In this document: positions 1 through 10,150 of the stretch, piece by piece
Numbering within the stretch: position 1 is the first letter of the stretch
How the letters are laid out: each line of letters begins with the position of its first letter
Source of the DNA: Eukaryota sp. TZLM1-RC
Lineage: Eukaryota > Metamonada: BaSk clade
DNA: 64,000 bases
Direction of reading: 5' to 3'
Assembly (NCBI GenBank): GCA_040285825.1
Contig: JAUPSS010000004.1
Location: 5,401,658 to 5,465,657, forward strand
Notes under the pieces: generated by a model
Database searches by the model: none
Seen by the model: the letters and a program-made list of their open reading frames with translations, nothing else
What the model was told of the DNA's origin: nothing
Translations under genes and position numbers: made by a program

Positions 1-230
1 ATGATCACAAACTTCACAAAATTTATTAAAATCTTGACTTTCTTTTGAATCATTAGATTCCATTAATAAAAACTCATATTTGAATTAATGTCAGAAATGA
101 TTCTGTTTTTACAAAATTAGATTATAATACATTTGTAATTCTTCAAAAATGTGATGTCGCATTGAAGCACCACTGCCTAAAATAATCAGAGAATTAAAAA
201 CAATAATTGTCAGGCAACCAAATATCAAAA

Positions 231-349
231 GAATGCAGCACCCAGTGTTCGCTGGTGGTCTCCCACCCAACTACTGACCAGGCCTGTGGCCGCTTAACTT
301 CGGAATTCGGAATGGGATCCGGTGCTATAGACCAAGTATGGCCGCATCC
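231..349 (-). rRNA. 5S ribosomal RNA, unit 1
   Basis: On the minus strand it begins GGATGCGGCCATACTTGG and runs through GTCAGTAGTTGGGTGGGAGA to GGGTGCTGC, the usual eukaryotic 5S pattern. The 5' GGATGC pairs with the 3' end to close helix I. In this unit the 3' end reads GCATTC instead of GCATCC, so the closing pairs are weakened. Confidence 0.93.
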
Positions 350-614
350 AACAGTAAACCGATAGTTGCAAATGTAAACATTAAATGATCACAAACTGAA
401 CAAAATTTATTAAAATCTTGACTTTCTTTTGAATCATCAGATTCCATTAATAAAAACTCATATTTGAATTAATGTCGGAAATGATTCTGTTGTTACAAAA
501 CTAGATTATAATACATTTGTAATTCTTTAAAAAAATGATGTCGTATTGAAGCATTGCTGTCTTAACTAAGCAGATAATTAAAAACAATAATTGTCAGGCA
601 ACCAAATATCAAAA

Positions 615-733
615 AAATGCAGCACCCAGTGTTCGCTGGTGGTCTCCCACCCAACTACTGACCAGGCCTGTGGCCGCTCAACTTCGGAATTCGGAATGGG
701 ATCCGGTGCTATAGACAAAGTATGGCCGCATCC
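615..733 (-). rRNA. 5S ribosomal RNA, unit 2 (variant)
   Basis: 119 nt 5S gene. It differs from the consensus at the 3' end (GCATTT instead of GCATCC) and at two internal positions (CTCAACTT for CTTAACTT and GACAAAG for GACCAAG on the plus strand), so it may be a less functional copy. Confidence 0.88.
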
Positions 734-997
734 AATAGTAAACCGATAGTTGCAAATGTAAACATTAAATGATCACAAACTTAACAAAATTTATTAAAAT
801 CTTGACTTTCTGTTGAATCATCAGATTCCATTAATAAAAACTCATATTTGAATTAATGTCAGAAATGATTCTGTTGTTACAAAACTAGATTAAAATACAT
901 TTGTAATTCTTTAAAATTGTGATGTCGCATTGAAGCACCGCTGCTTTAAATAAGCAGAGAATTAAAACAATAATTGTCAGGCAACCAAATATCAAAA

Positions 998-1116
998 GGA
1001 TGCAGCACCCAGTGTTCGCTGGTGGTCTCCCACCCAACTACTGACCAGGCCTGTGACCGCTTAACTTCGGAATTCGGAATGGGATCCGGTGCTATAGACC
1101 AAGTATGGCCGCATCC
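998..1116 (-). rRNA. 5S ribosomal RNA, unit 3
   Basis: 119 nt with a full helix I. One substitution (CTGTGACCGC for CTGTGGCCGC on the plus strand). Confidence 0.93.
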
Positions 1117-1381
1117 AATAGTAAACCGATAGTTGCAAATGTAAACATTAAATGATCACAAACTTCACAAAATTTATTTAAATCTTGACTTTCTTTTGAA
1201 TCATTAGATTCCATTAATAAAAACTCATATTTGAATTAATGTCAGAAATGATTCTGTTGTTACAAAACTAGATTAAAATACATTTGTAATTCTTTAAAAA
1301 TGTGATGTCGCATTGAAGCACCGCTGCCTTAAATAAGCAGAGAATTAAAAACAATAATTGTCAGGCAACCAAATATCAAAA

Positions 1382-1474
1382 GGATGCAGCACCCAGTGTT
1401 CGCTGGTGGTCTCCCACCCAACTACTGACCAGGCCTGTGGCCGCTTAACTTCGGAATTCGGAATGGGATCCGGT
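1382..1474 (-). pseudogene. 5S rRNA unit 4, 3' part, split by the hAT insertion
   Basis: This is the 3' portion of a 5S gene (minus strand). The sequence is consensus up to GATCCGGT at 1467-1474, where the hAT element begins. The remaining 5' part is at 4060-4093. Neither half is decayed, so the insertion looks recent. Confidence 0.95.
1467..1474. repeat. hAT target-site duplication, left copy
   Basis: GATCCGGT, repeated exactly at 4060-4067. Eight bp is the diagnostic duplication length of the hAT superfamily. Confidence 0.97.
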
Positions 1475-4059
1475 TAGGATTTCGATTTGAGTTGAGTCGA
1501 GTTAACTCGAGTCAAACTTATCTGACTCAACTCGACTCATGAGTCAAATGAGTTGACTCGACTCGACTCATGAGTCAAACGAGTCGACTCGACTCGACTC
1601 ATTCTTACATCCATTGACTCGACTCGACTCATGAGTCAATTAAGTTGACTCGACTCGACTCGACTCATTCTTACATCCATTGAGACAAGTCCACCTTAAC
1701 ATTATCATAACCATTGTTCTATTTACATTTTTGATTACTGTTCTGTTCAAATATCATGTCATATCAAATAAAAATCATACTTTATTTCAAAATGTTCAAA
1801 CGTAAAAACTAAAATCTACTCACCTCACTATAACTAACTATCAACCATTATGTGTTGTTTTTTATACCATGACCTTAAACATAACAAACATCTTGCAGTA
1901 TCTTCGTTCAAACGAGCTCTCTTTTTGCTGATTATTTGACTAGCGGCTGAAAATAGGCGTTCACTTGATGCGGAACTGGGTTGTACAACAAGATAATCTT
2001 TTGCAATCTTAGCCAAGCTTGGATACTTTTTCACATTCTCCATCCACCACAGATAGGGATCGGTTTCATAATCTACAATACCTTCCTTGAGATAACATTT
2101 CAGTTCATTTTCGACATGGAGATTCATTACATTGGATTTCTTGGCAGCAACTTTATTGAACAATCCCTTTTTCCTTACTGTTTGCTTTGTTCCAGCTTCT
2201 ACAATGGTTGGTTGACTAGTTGAACTCACTGATTGAATCATTCTATTCAGTTGACTAAAGTCGGCATCGACTTCTTGTAGTTCCACTGGTAAGAGACTTG
2301 GATTGTTTTTAATCCTAGGGTCCAGAATAGTTCCAATCAAAGTCATTTCGTCGTACAATAAACTTCTATACGGTACACGGTTTCTACTCCCACTTTCCCA
2401 CTTTTTGAGAATATTTGTAGATGCTTTTTTGACACAGTCAGGTATGTTCATTGCGGTAATCAAATCTCTGGCTTTCTGGATTATCAAATTCATTGATACA
2501 GAAGCCACGCCAATTGTACACGACTCACTTTCAACATCATCAGTGGCGTCCTTAAAGAGTTCCAGAATTTCAACAATTATCTTCAAGTGTAGCTTTTCTA
2601 TGTCAGTCAATAAGTATTTAGCAAGGGATTGATCACCTTGAAGAAGCTGTTGGACACAATTTGCAACTTCACGGTAAGTTGCCAGCATTTGATAAAAAGA
2701 ATTCCATCTTGTTTCAACATACATTGGAATCGTACTGAGGTTGTAACCAGCATCTTTTAATAAACATTTTAAATTCTGGTACAGTTTGTGTGAACCATGA
2801 AGCTCCAATACAAACTCTTTGATTTTTCTTGTGAAATCAGCTGTCAAATTGACATAATCTTGTACAAAAATATTGAAAACATGAGCAGAACATCTGCGAC
2901 CATTGGAAATCCAATTTGCAGCATTTGCAATTGCCAATTCGTTGTCCGTAGTGACAGAAATAATTCCTTCTTCAAGATGAAAATCTTTTACGATAGCAGA
3001 AAGTCCAGAAATCAAATGAGATTCATCGTGAGGGTACGGCATTTTTCTCATGTCAAGAGCAACATGGCAGGGCTTGAAATCATTGTCTAACCAATGGGCT
3101 GTTACTCCCAAAAAAGGACTTTTGGCTACTGAAGACCAAAGATCCGCTGTTAAAGCGATTTTCGAATTTGACGCTTGGAGAGTGTCTTTGAGTCTAGACT
3201 GTTCTTCCTCAAACAGCTGTTCACAGAATTTTTTCTGAGTATCCTTTTTCTTCAGCTCAAATTCCGGATTTAGGGCAGCAATAAACATTTGAAAACTCTC
3301 ATGTTCGACAATATTAAAAGGCAGATCACAATCCACCAATACTTTGGTGAATAAACCTTGGAGCATATCTTGTTTCTGCTTCTTTTGCTGTTGCGGAGTC
3401 CCGAACAGAGTATTTGATTGAATGGGATTGTTTGCTTTCCAGGTAGGATGTTGAGAATGTAGGTGCCTTTTGATTGTGGTGGTCGAAAGAGACTGCGAAT
3501 TCCAGGAGGGTCCATGACAGTGCTTGCATGTCTTTTTGCCAGGGGCCCTTTGCTTATCTGTTACATGGGGCCACACATCAGATCTTTGTCGAGGGGAACT
3601 TATTTCAGTTGTTGGTTGAGTTTCAGAAGCATCATCGTAATATCTGTTCGGAACAATTGACATGGGTACAGCAAAGTTTCTTATATCCGAGAATCGTCGA
3701 GGTTCTTGAATTTGTTCTACGTCAACAACAGGAATATTGGACATTGCTAACAGAATAGATAAGAGTTACAAAAGAAAAAACGGTGTCTTTATTACAGGTC
3801 TAGAATGTACAATCTTTTGATGATCTTTTGATTGATGTTAGATACAAGTTGTTGGTTTATTAAGGATCAACAACGCAATTTTGACATGTTTTTGAAAAAT
3901 AGGAGAGGAAGAGGTTTTATGCCGCAAGTTGACGAATGTGAGTCGACTTGACTCATTTGAATAATAAGTGACTCGACTCGACTCATGAGTCAAACGAGTC
4001 GAGTCGAGTCGAGTCAACTCGAAACTCAATGAGTTGACTCAACTCAAATCGAAATCCTA
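1475..4059 (-). mobile_element. Complete hAT DNA transposon inserted in a 5S gene
   Basis: The 2585-bp element starts TAGGATTTCGATTTGAGTTG and ends with the reverse complement of the same sequence; the terminal inverted repeats match over 24 bp. It is flanked by the 8-bp duplication GATCCGGT. The subterminal regions (about 1495-1680 and 3940-4045) are crowded with GACTCGACTC and ATGAGTCAA motifs in both orientations, which resemble the subterminal transposase-binding repeats of hAT elements. One intact transposase gene lies inside on the minus strand, so the element appears autonomous. Confidence 0.97.
1834..3744 (-). CDS. hAT superfamily transposase with BED zinc finger
   Basis: A 636-residue uninterrupted frame from an ATG. 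A BED-type zinc finger lies near the N-terminus (C73, C76, H94, H99). The RNase-H-like core shows ALTADLW (D201) and SVTTDN (D267) followed by the hAT C/H pair in RRCSAHVFN (C285, H288). The C-terminal hATC dimerisation region (about 560-630) contains PSSASSERLFSAA and LNEDTARCLLCLRSW, both very typical of the superfamily. The protein should cut and rejoin the element by binding its terminal and subterminal repeats. The intact frame, perfect target duplication and perfect inverted ends together suggest recent or current activity. No intron is evident. Confidence 0.96.
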   Translation of the reverse strand: MSNIPVVDVEQIQEPRRFSDIRNFAVPMSIVPNRYYDDASETQPTTEISSPRQRSDVWPHVTDKQRAPGKKTCKHCHGPSWNSQSLSTTTIKRHLHSQHPTWKANNPIQSNTLFGTPQQQKKQKQDMLQGLFTKVLVDCDLPFNIVEHESFQMFIAALNPEFELKKKDTQKKFCEQLFEEEQSRLKDTLQASNSKIALTADLWSSVAKSPFLGVTAHWLDNDFKPCHVALDMRKMPYPHDESHLISGLSAIVKDFHLEEGIISVTTDNELAIANAANWISNGRRCSAHVFNIFVQDYVNLTADFTRKIKEFVLELHGSHKLYQNLKCLLKDAGYNLSTIPMYVETRWNSFYQMLATYREVANCVQQLLQGDQSLAKYLLTDIEKLHLKIIVEILELFKDATDDVESESCTIGVASVSMNLIIQKARDLITAMNIPDCVKKASTNILKKWESGSRNRVPYRSLLYDEMTLIGTILDPRIKNNPSLLPVELQEVDADFSQLNRMIQSVSSTSQPTIVEAGTKQTVRKKGLFNKVAAKKSNVMNLHVENELKCYLKEGIVDYETDPYLWWMENVKKYPSLAKIAKDYLVVQPSSASSERLFSAASQIISKKRARLNEDTARCLLCLRSWYKKQHIMVDS

Positions 4060-4093
4060 GATCCGGTGCTATAGACCAAGTATGGCCGCATCC
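4060..4093 (-). pseudogene. 5S rRNA unit 4, 5' part
   Basis: 5' end of the 5S gene separated from 1382-1474 by the hAT element. Positions 4060-4067 are the right target duplication. Confidence 0.94.
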
Positions 4094-4358
4094 AATAGTA
4101 AACCGATAGTTGCAAATGTAAACATTAAATGATCACAAACTTCACAAAATTTATTTAAATCTTGACTTTCTTTTGAATCATTAGATTCCATTAATAAAAA
4201 CTCATATTTGAATTAATGTCAGAAATGATTCTGTTGTTACAAAACTAGATTAAAATACATTTGTAATTCTTTAAAAATGTGATGTCGCATTGAAGCACCA
4301 CTGCCTAAAATAAGCAGAGAATTAAAAACAATAATTGTCAGGCAACCAAATATCAAAA

Positions 4359-4477
4359 GGATGCAGCACCCAGTGTTCGCTGGTGGTCTCCCACCCAACT
4401 ACTGACCAGGCCTGTGGCCGCTTAACTTCGGAATTCGGAATGGGATCCGGTGCTATAGACCAAGTATGGCCGCATCC
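4359..4477 (-). rRNA. 5S ribosomal RNA, unit 5
   Basis: 119 nt consensus copy with intact helix I and a downstream T run. Confidence 0.95.
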
Positions 4478-4744
4478 AATAGTAAACCGATAGTTGCAAA
4501 TGTAAACATTAAATGATCACAAACTTCACAAAATTTATTTAAATCTTGACTTTCTTTTTGAATCATTAGATTCCATTAATAAAAACTCATATTTGAATTA
4601 ATGTCAGAAATGATTCTGTTGTTACAAAACTAGATTAAAAATACATTTGTAATTCTTTAAAAATGTGATGTCGCATTGAAGCACCACTGCCTAAAATAAG
4701 CAGAGAATTAAAAACAATAATTGTCAGGCAACCAAATATCAAAA

Positions 4745-4863
4745 GGATGCAGCACCCAGTGTTCGCTGGTGGTCTCCCACCCAACTACTGACCAGGCCTG
4801 TGGCCGCTTAACTTCGGAATTCGGAATGGGATCCGGTGCTATAGACCAAGTATGGCCGCATCC
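4745..4863 (-). rRNA. 5S ribosomal RNA, unit 6
   Basis: 119 nt consensus copy. Confidence 0.95.
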
Positions 4864-5128
4864 ATTAGTAAACCGATAGTTGCAAATGTAAACATTAAAT
4901 GATCACAAACTTCACAAAATTTATTTAAATCTTGACTTTCTTTTGAATCATTAGATTCCATTAATAAAAACTCATATTTGAATTAATGTCAGAAATGATT
5001 CTGTTGTTACAAAACTAGATTAAAATACATTTGTAATTCGTTAAAAATGTGATGTCGCATTGAAGCACCGCTGCCTTAAATAAGCAGAGAATTAAAAACA
5101 ATAATTGTCAGGCAACCAAATATCAAAA

Positions 5129-5228
5129 GGATGCAGCACCCAGTGTTCGCTGGTGACCAGGCCTGTGGCCGCTTAACTTCGGAATTCGGAATGGAATCCG
5201 GTGCTATAGACCAAGTATGGCCGCATCC
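5129..5228 (-). pseudogene. 5S rRNA unit 7 with 19-nt internal deletion
   Basis: Only 100 nt long: the segment GGTCTCCCACCCAACTACT (plus strand) is missing after TTCGCTGGT. One further change, GGAATCC for GGGATCC. The deletion removes one side of internal helices, so the copy is probably non-functional. Confidence 0.9.
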
Positions 5229-5493
5229 AATAGTAAACCGATAGTTGCAAATGTAAACATTAAATGATCACAAACTTCACAAAATTTATTAAAATCTTGA
5301 CTTTCTTTTGAATCATTAGATTCCATTAATAAAAACTCATATTTGAATTAATGTCAGAAATGATTCTGTTTTTACAAAATTAGATTATAATACATTTGTA
5401 ATTCTTTAAAAAAATGATGTCACATTGAAGCATTGCTGCCTTAACTAAGCAGATGATTAAAAACAATAATTGTCAGGCAACCAAATATCAAAA

Positions 5494-5612
5494 GGATGCA
5501 GCACCCAGTGTTCGCTGGTGGTCTCCCACCCAACTACTGACCAGGCCTGTGGCCGCTTAACTTCGGAATTCGGAATGGGATCCGGTGCTATAGACCAAGT
5601 ATGGCCGCATCC
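5494..5612 (-). rRNA. 5S ribosomal RNA, unit 8
   Basis: 119 nt consensus copy. Confidence 0.95.
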
Positions 5613-5876
5613 AATAGTAAACCGATAGTTGCAAATGTAAACATTAAATGATCACAAACTTAACAAAATTTATTAAAATCTTGACTTTCTGTTGAATCAT
5701 CAGATTCCATTAATAAAAACTCATATTTGAATTAATGTCAGAAATGATTCTGTTGTTACAAAACTAGATTAAAATACATTTGTAATTCTTTAAAATTGTG
5801 ATGTCGCATTGAAGCACCGCTGCTTTAAATAAGCAGAGAACTAAAACAATAATTGTCAGGCAACCAAATATCAAAA

Positions 5877-5995
5877 GGATGCAGCACCCAGTGTTCGCTG
5901 GTGGTCTCCCACCCAACTACTGACCAGGCCTGTGGCCGCTTAACTTCGGAATTCGGAATGGGATCCGGTGCTATAGACCAAGTATGGCCGCATCC
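5877..5995 (-). rRNA. 5S ribosomal RNA, unit 9
   Basis: 119 nt consensus copy; first of a four-unit block that recurs from 7409. Confidence 0.95.
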
Positions 5996-6259
5996 AATAA
6001 TAAACCGATAGTTGCAAATGTAAACATTAAATGATCACAAACTTAACAAAATTTATTAAAATCTTGACTTTCTGTTGAATCATCAGATTCCATTAATAAA
6101 AACTCATATTTGAATTAATGTCAGAAATGATTCTGTTGTTACAAAACTAGATTAAAATACATTTGTAATTCTTTAAAATTGTGATGTCGCATTGAAGCAC
6201 CGCTGCTTTAAATAAGCAGAGAACTAAAACAATAATTGTCAGGCAACCAAATATCAAAA

Positions 6260-6377
6260 GGATGCAGCACCCAGTGTTCGCTGGTGGTCTCCACCCAACT
6301 ACTGACCAGGCCTGTGGCCGCTTAACTTCGGAATTCGGAATGGGATCCGGTGCTATAGACCAAGTATGGCCGCATCC
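6260..6377 (-). rRNA. 5S ribosomal RNA, unit 10 (one base shorter)
   Basis: 118 nt: one C is missing in the run TCTCCCACCC (plus strand reads TCTCCACCC). The same deletion occurs in units 14 and 15. Confidence 0.9.
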
Positions 6378-6641
6378 ATTAATAAACCGATAGTTGCAAA
6401 TGTAAACATTAAATGATCACAAACTTAACAAAATTTATTAAAATCTTGACTTTCTGTTGAATCATCAGATTCCATTAATAAAAACTCATATTTGAATTAA
6501 TGTCAGAAATGATTCTGTTGTTACAAAACTAGATTAAAATACATTTGTAATTCTTTAAAATTGTAATGTCGCATTGAAGCACCGCTGCTTTAAATAAGCA
6601 CAGAATTAAAACAATAATTGTCAGGCAACCAAATATCAAAA

Positions 6642-6760
6642 GGATGCAGCACCCAGTGTTCGCTGGTGGTCTCCCACCCAACTACTGACCAGGCCTGTGG
6701 CCGCTTAACTTCGGAATTCGGAATGGGATCCGGTGCTATAGACCAAGTATGGCCGCATCC
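6642..6760 (-). rRNA. 5S ribosomal RNA, unit 11
   Basis: 119 nt consensus copy. The spacer downstream of the gene carries AAGCACAG instead of AAGCAGAG, as next to unit 16. Confidence 0.95.
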
Positions 6761-7024
6761 AATAGTAAACCGATAGTTGCAAATGTAAACATTAAATGAT
6801 CACAAACTGAACAAAATTTATTAAAATCTTGACTTTCTTTTGAATCATCAGATTCCATTAATAAAAACTCATATTTGAATTAATGTCAGAAATGATTCTG
6901 TTGTTACAAAACTAGATTAAAACACATTTGTAATTCTTTAAAAATGTGATGTCGCATTGAAGCACCACTGCCTAAAATAATCAGAGAACTAAAACAATAA
7001 TTGTCAGGCAACCAAATATCAAAA

Positions 7025-7143
7025 GGATGCAGCACCCAGTGTTCGCTGGTGGTCTCCCACCCAACTACTGACCAGGCCTGTGGCCGCTTAACTTCGGAAT
7101 TCGGAATGGGATCCGGTGCTATAGACCAAGTATGGCCGCATCC
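7025..7143 (-). rRNA. 5S ribosomal RNA, unit 12
   Basis: 119 nt consensus copy. Confidence 0.95.
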
Positions 7144-7408
7144 AATAGTAAACCGATAGTTGCAAATGTAAACATTAAATGATCACAAACTTAACAAAAT
7201 TTATTAAAATCTTGACTTTCTGTTGAATCATCAGATTCCATTAATAAAAACTCATATTTGAATTAATGTCAGAAATGATTCTGTTGTTACAAAAACTAGA
7301 TTAAAATACATTTGTAATTCTTTAAAATTGTGATGTCGCATTGAAGCACCGCTGCTTTAAATAAGCAGAGAACTAAAACAATAATTGTCAGGCAACCAAA
7401 TATCAAAA

Positions 7409-7527
7409 GGATGCAGCACCCAGTGTTCGCTGGTGGTCTCCCACCCAACTACTGACCAGGCCTGTGGCCGCTTAACTTCGGAATTCGGAATGGGATCCGG
7501 TGCTATAGACCAAGTATGGCCGCATCC
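7409..7527 (-). rRNA. 5S ribosomal RNA, unit 13
   Basis: 119 nt consensus copy; its spacer variant (AATAATAAACC) matches unit 9. Confidence 0.95.
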
Positions 7528-7791
7528 AATAATAAACCGATAGTTGCAAATGTAAACATTAAATGATCACAAACTTAACAAAATTTATTAAAATCTTGAC
7601 TTTCTGTTGAATCATCAGATTCCATTAATAAAAACTCATATTTGAATTAATGTCAGAAATGATTCTGTTGTTACAAAACTAGATTAAAATACATTTGTAA
7701 TTCTTTAAAATTGTGATGTCGCATTGAAGCACCGCTGCTTTAAATAAGCAGAGAACTAAAACAATAATTGTCAGGCAACCAAATATCAAAA

Positions 7792-7909
7792 GGATGCAGC
7801 ACCCAGTGTTCGCTGGTGGTCTCCACCCAACTACTGACCAGGCCTGTGGCCGCTTAACTTCGGAATTCGGAATGGGATCCGGTGCTATAGACCAAGTATG
7901 GCCGCATCC
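7792..7909 (-). rRNA. 5S ribosomal RNA, unit 14 (one base shorter)
   Basis: 118 nt with the same missing C as unit 10 and the same TTAATAAACC spacer variant. Confidence 0.9.
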
Positions 7910-8174
7910 ATTAATAAACCGATAGTTGCAAATGTAAACATTAAATGATCACAAACTTAACAAAATTTATTAAAATCTTGACTTTCTTTTGAATCATCAG
8001 ATTCCATTAATAAAAACTCATATTTGAATTAATGTCAGAAATGATTCTGTTGTTACAAAACTAGATTAAAACACATTTGTAATTCTTTAAAAATGTGATG
8101 TCGCATTGAAGCACCACTGCCTAAAATAATCAGAGAATTAAAAACAATAATTGTCAGGCAACCAAATATCAAAA

Positions 8175-8292
8175 GGATGCAGCACCCAGTGTTCGCTGGT
8201 GGTCTCCACCCAACTACTGACCAGGCCTGTGGCCGCTTAACTTCGGAATTCGGAATGGGATCCGGTGCTATAGACCAAGTATGGCCGCATCC
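8175..8292 (-). rRNA. 5S ribosomal RNA, unit 15 (one base shorter)
   Basis: 118 nt with the missing C, but with the spacer type of unit 12 on its 3' side, so it looks like a recombinant unit. Confidence 0.9.
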
Positions 8293-8556
8293 ATTAATAA
8301 ACCGATAGTTGCAAATGTAAACATTAAATGATCACAAACTTAACAAAATTTATTAAAATCTTGACTTTCTGTTGAATCATCAGATTCCATTAATAAAAAC
8401 TCATATTTGAATTAATGTCAGAAATGATTCTGTTGTTACAAAACTAGATTAAAATACATTTGTAATTCTTTAAAATTGTAATGTCGCATTGAAGCACCGC
8501 TGCTTTAAATAAGCACAGAATTAAAACAATAATTGTCAGGCAACCAAATATCAAAA

Positions 8557-8675
8557 GGATGCAGCACCCAGTGTTCGCTGGTGGTCTCCCACCCAACTAC
8601 TGACCAGGCCTGTGGCCGCTTAACTTCGGAATTCGGAATGGGATCCGGTGCTATAGACCAAGTATGGCCGCATCC
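8557..8675 (-). rRNA. 5S ribosomal RNA, unit 16
   Basis: 119 nt consensus copy; spacer variant AAGCACAG as in unit 11. Confidence 0.95.
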
Positions 8676-8940
8676 AATAGTAAACCGATAGTTGCAAATG
8701 TAAACATTAAATGATCACAAACTGAACAAAATTTATTAAAATCTTGACTTTCTTTTGAATCATCAGATTCCATTAATAAAAACTCATATTTGAATTAATG
8801 TCAGAAATGATTCTGTTGTTACAAAACTAGATTAAAACACATTTGTAATTCTTTAAAAATGTGATGTCGCATTGAAGCACCACTGCCTAAAATAATCAGA
8901 GAATTAAAAACAATAATTGTCAGGCAACCAAATATCAAAA

Positions 8941-9030
8941 GGATGCAGCACCCAGTGTTCGCTGGTGGTCTCCCACCCAACTACTGACCAGGCCTGTGGC
9001 CGCTTAACTTCGGAATTCGGAATGGGATCC
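8941..9030 (-). pseudogene. 5S rRNA unit 17, 5'-truncated array end
   Basis: Consensus up to GGGATCC, then the sequence changes abruptly to unrelated DNA at 9031. The 29 nt that would be the 5' end of the RNA are missing, including the 5' strand of helix I. The break lies within 3 nt of the position at which the hAT element entered unit 4. Confidence 0.93.
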
Positions 9031-9880
9031 GAAGATTTTTGAACTTAATGAACTCCAATTGAAACTGCATTGAAGACACTTGTAATGTTAGTCAACATGG
9101 CTTCCTTGCAGAGATTGATTTTGACTAATTTCATATTAATGTAGTGTGATACGATAATAAGTCTGAAGACATCCACGCTGCTATGAGTGAAACCTATCCC
9201 CTTGAATTCAGGTTCGGACTCTTGAGAAAGCAGATTTTCTGGTTAATAACCTATTTCTGAACCTTCACTGTTTTGAATGTGCGTGGTTGATAATAATTTG
9301 TGTAAATACTAGTGAATAATATTTATATAATAATATATAATGTTAGTGACGGTAGTATTATAGGTGATTTAAATTGTAACTAAAAGTGCTAATACTCACC
9401 ACATAACTAATAGTTCCCAAATAAAATATTATCGATTCATGTTTTATTATAGTGTTCGTTCAAGTGTTGGTAAAAAGAATAGTGTTGGTGAAAGAAGTGG
9501 TGTGGTGAAAGAGGATTTTATAATTAAGGTGAAGATTGAGGAAGATTTACCTGTTCAATGAATAGAATCTAATACTCCTCTTTTAAAATTAACACAGTAA
9601 TGTTATTAATTCTAGGATCTGACTGGTACATACCAGCTTCAAGCTGCAGCTGCTTCGATAATTTCAAATTATTGTCTTCAATATAATTGCAAATAAAGGG
9701 CAACTGACTCAACCACATCTAAAAAATAGACTAAACGTATACATTTTCTACTTGAATTGTTTGTGGTCTGAAATTGAGTTCTGTCTACTCAAACATAAAG
9801 CTGAAATTTGAAATGTAAGACCCATATAGGACAAAAGGTAGTTAATTGAGTTGGTGAAAGAAATAATTTCACCAATATGC

Positions 9881-9909
9881 AACCAAAGTGAGAAGTTCTC
9901 ACTTTGGTT
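9881..9909. repeat. Palindrome, 14-bp arms, 1-nt centre
   Basis: AACCAAAGTGAGAA, then G, then TTCTCACTTTGGTT. A shorter inverted repeat (GGTGAAA/TTTCACC) lies just upstream. Function unknown; it could be a foldback element core or an extruding hairpin. Confidence 0.8.
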
Positions 9910-10047
9910 CGATAGTTGAGTTATGGGTTTAGTATTTGTTAGTTGAAATAAATAATTTATTCATAATGATTTGACAATGTCAGAAGGTAACAACATTTTA
10001 TAGGCTAAAAAATACACCACCGTGTGGTCCAATTTTACCACCAGGTG

Positions 10048-10089
10048 GACCACGCGGTGGCACATGGTGGTTGGTGCCACCGCGTGGTC
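10048..10089. repeat. GC-rich hairpin upstream of CDC123
   Basis: GACCACGCGGTGGCAC pairs perfectly with GTGCCACCGCGTGGTC across a 10-nt loop. It stands out in AT-rich DNA and ends 61 bp before the CDC123 start codon. A related, weaker GTGGTCC/GGACCAC pair overlaps its left arm. It could be a transcription-factor dyad or a small foldback repeat. Confidence 0.75.
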
Positions 10090-10150
10090 AAAATTCCGAA
10101 CACTGGTGAGAACCACATTTGAATTTCCCCATTTTTAGACATTTGTAGCA

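Larger units (their letters stand above)
1..9030 (-). repeat. Tandem 5S rDNA array, 17 units, interrupted by a hAT element
   Basis: Direct repeat with a period of about 382-386 bp. Each unit is a 118-119 nt 5S gene on the minus strand plus an AT-rich spacer of about 264 bp. The gene ends are followed on the minus strand by TTTT, the expected RNA polymerase III terminator. The spacers are nearly identical and differ by small substitutions. Units starting at 5877-7025 and 7409-8557 share diagnostic variants (a missing C in the gene, AATAATAAACC or TTAATAAACC in the upstream spacer, AAGCACAG), which points to block duplication of about four units. Confidence 0.97.
9031..10150. other. Intergenic region with two strong inverted repeats
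   Basis: No convincing coding region in about 1.1 kb of AT-rich DNA between the 5S array and CDC123. It holds a near-perfect palindrome at 9881-9909 and a GC-rich 16-bp hairpin at 10048-10089, listed separately. Confidence 0.6.

Noticed and set aside
1981-3758. Plus-strand and second minus-strand frames inside the hAT element
   Set aside because: They are antisense or shifted shadows of the transposase gene and carry no motif.
1-9030. CRISPR-like regular repeats
   Set aside because: The repeats are 383-bp units containing a recognisable 5S rRNA gene, with near-identical spacers. This is rDNA in a eukaryote, not a CRISPR array.
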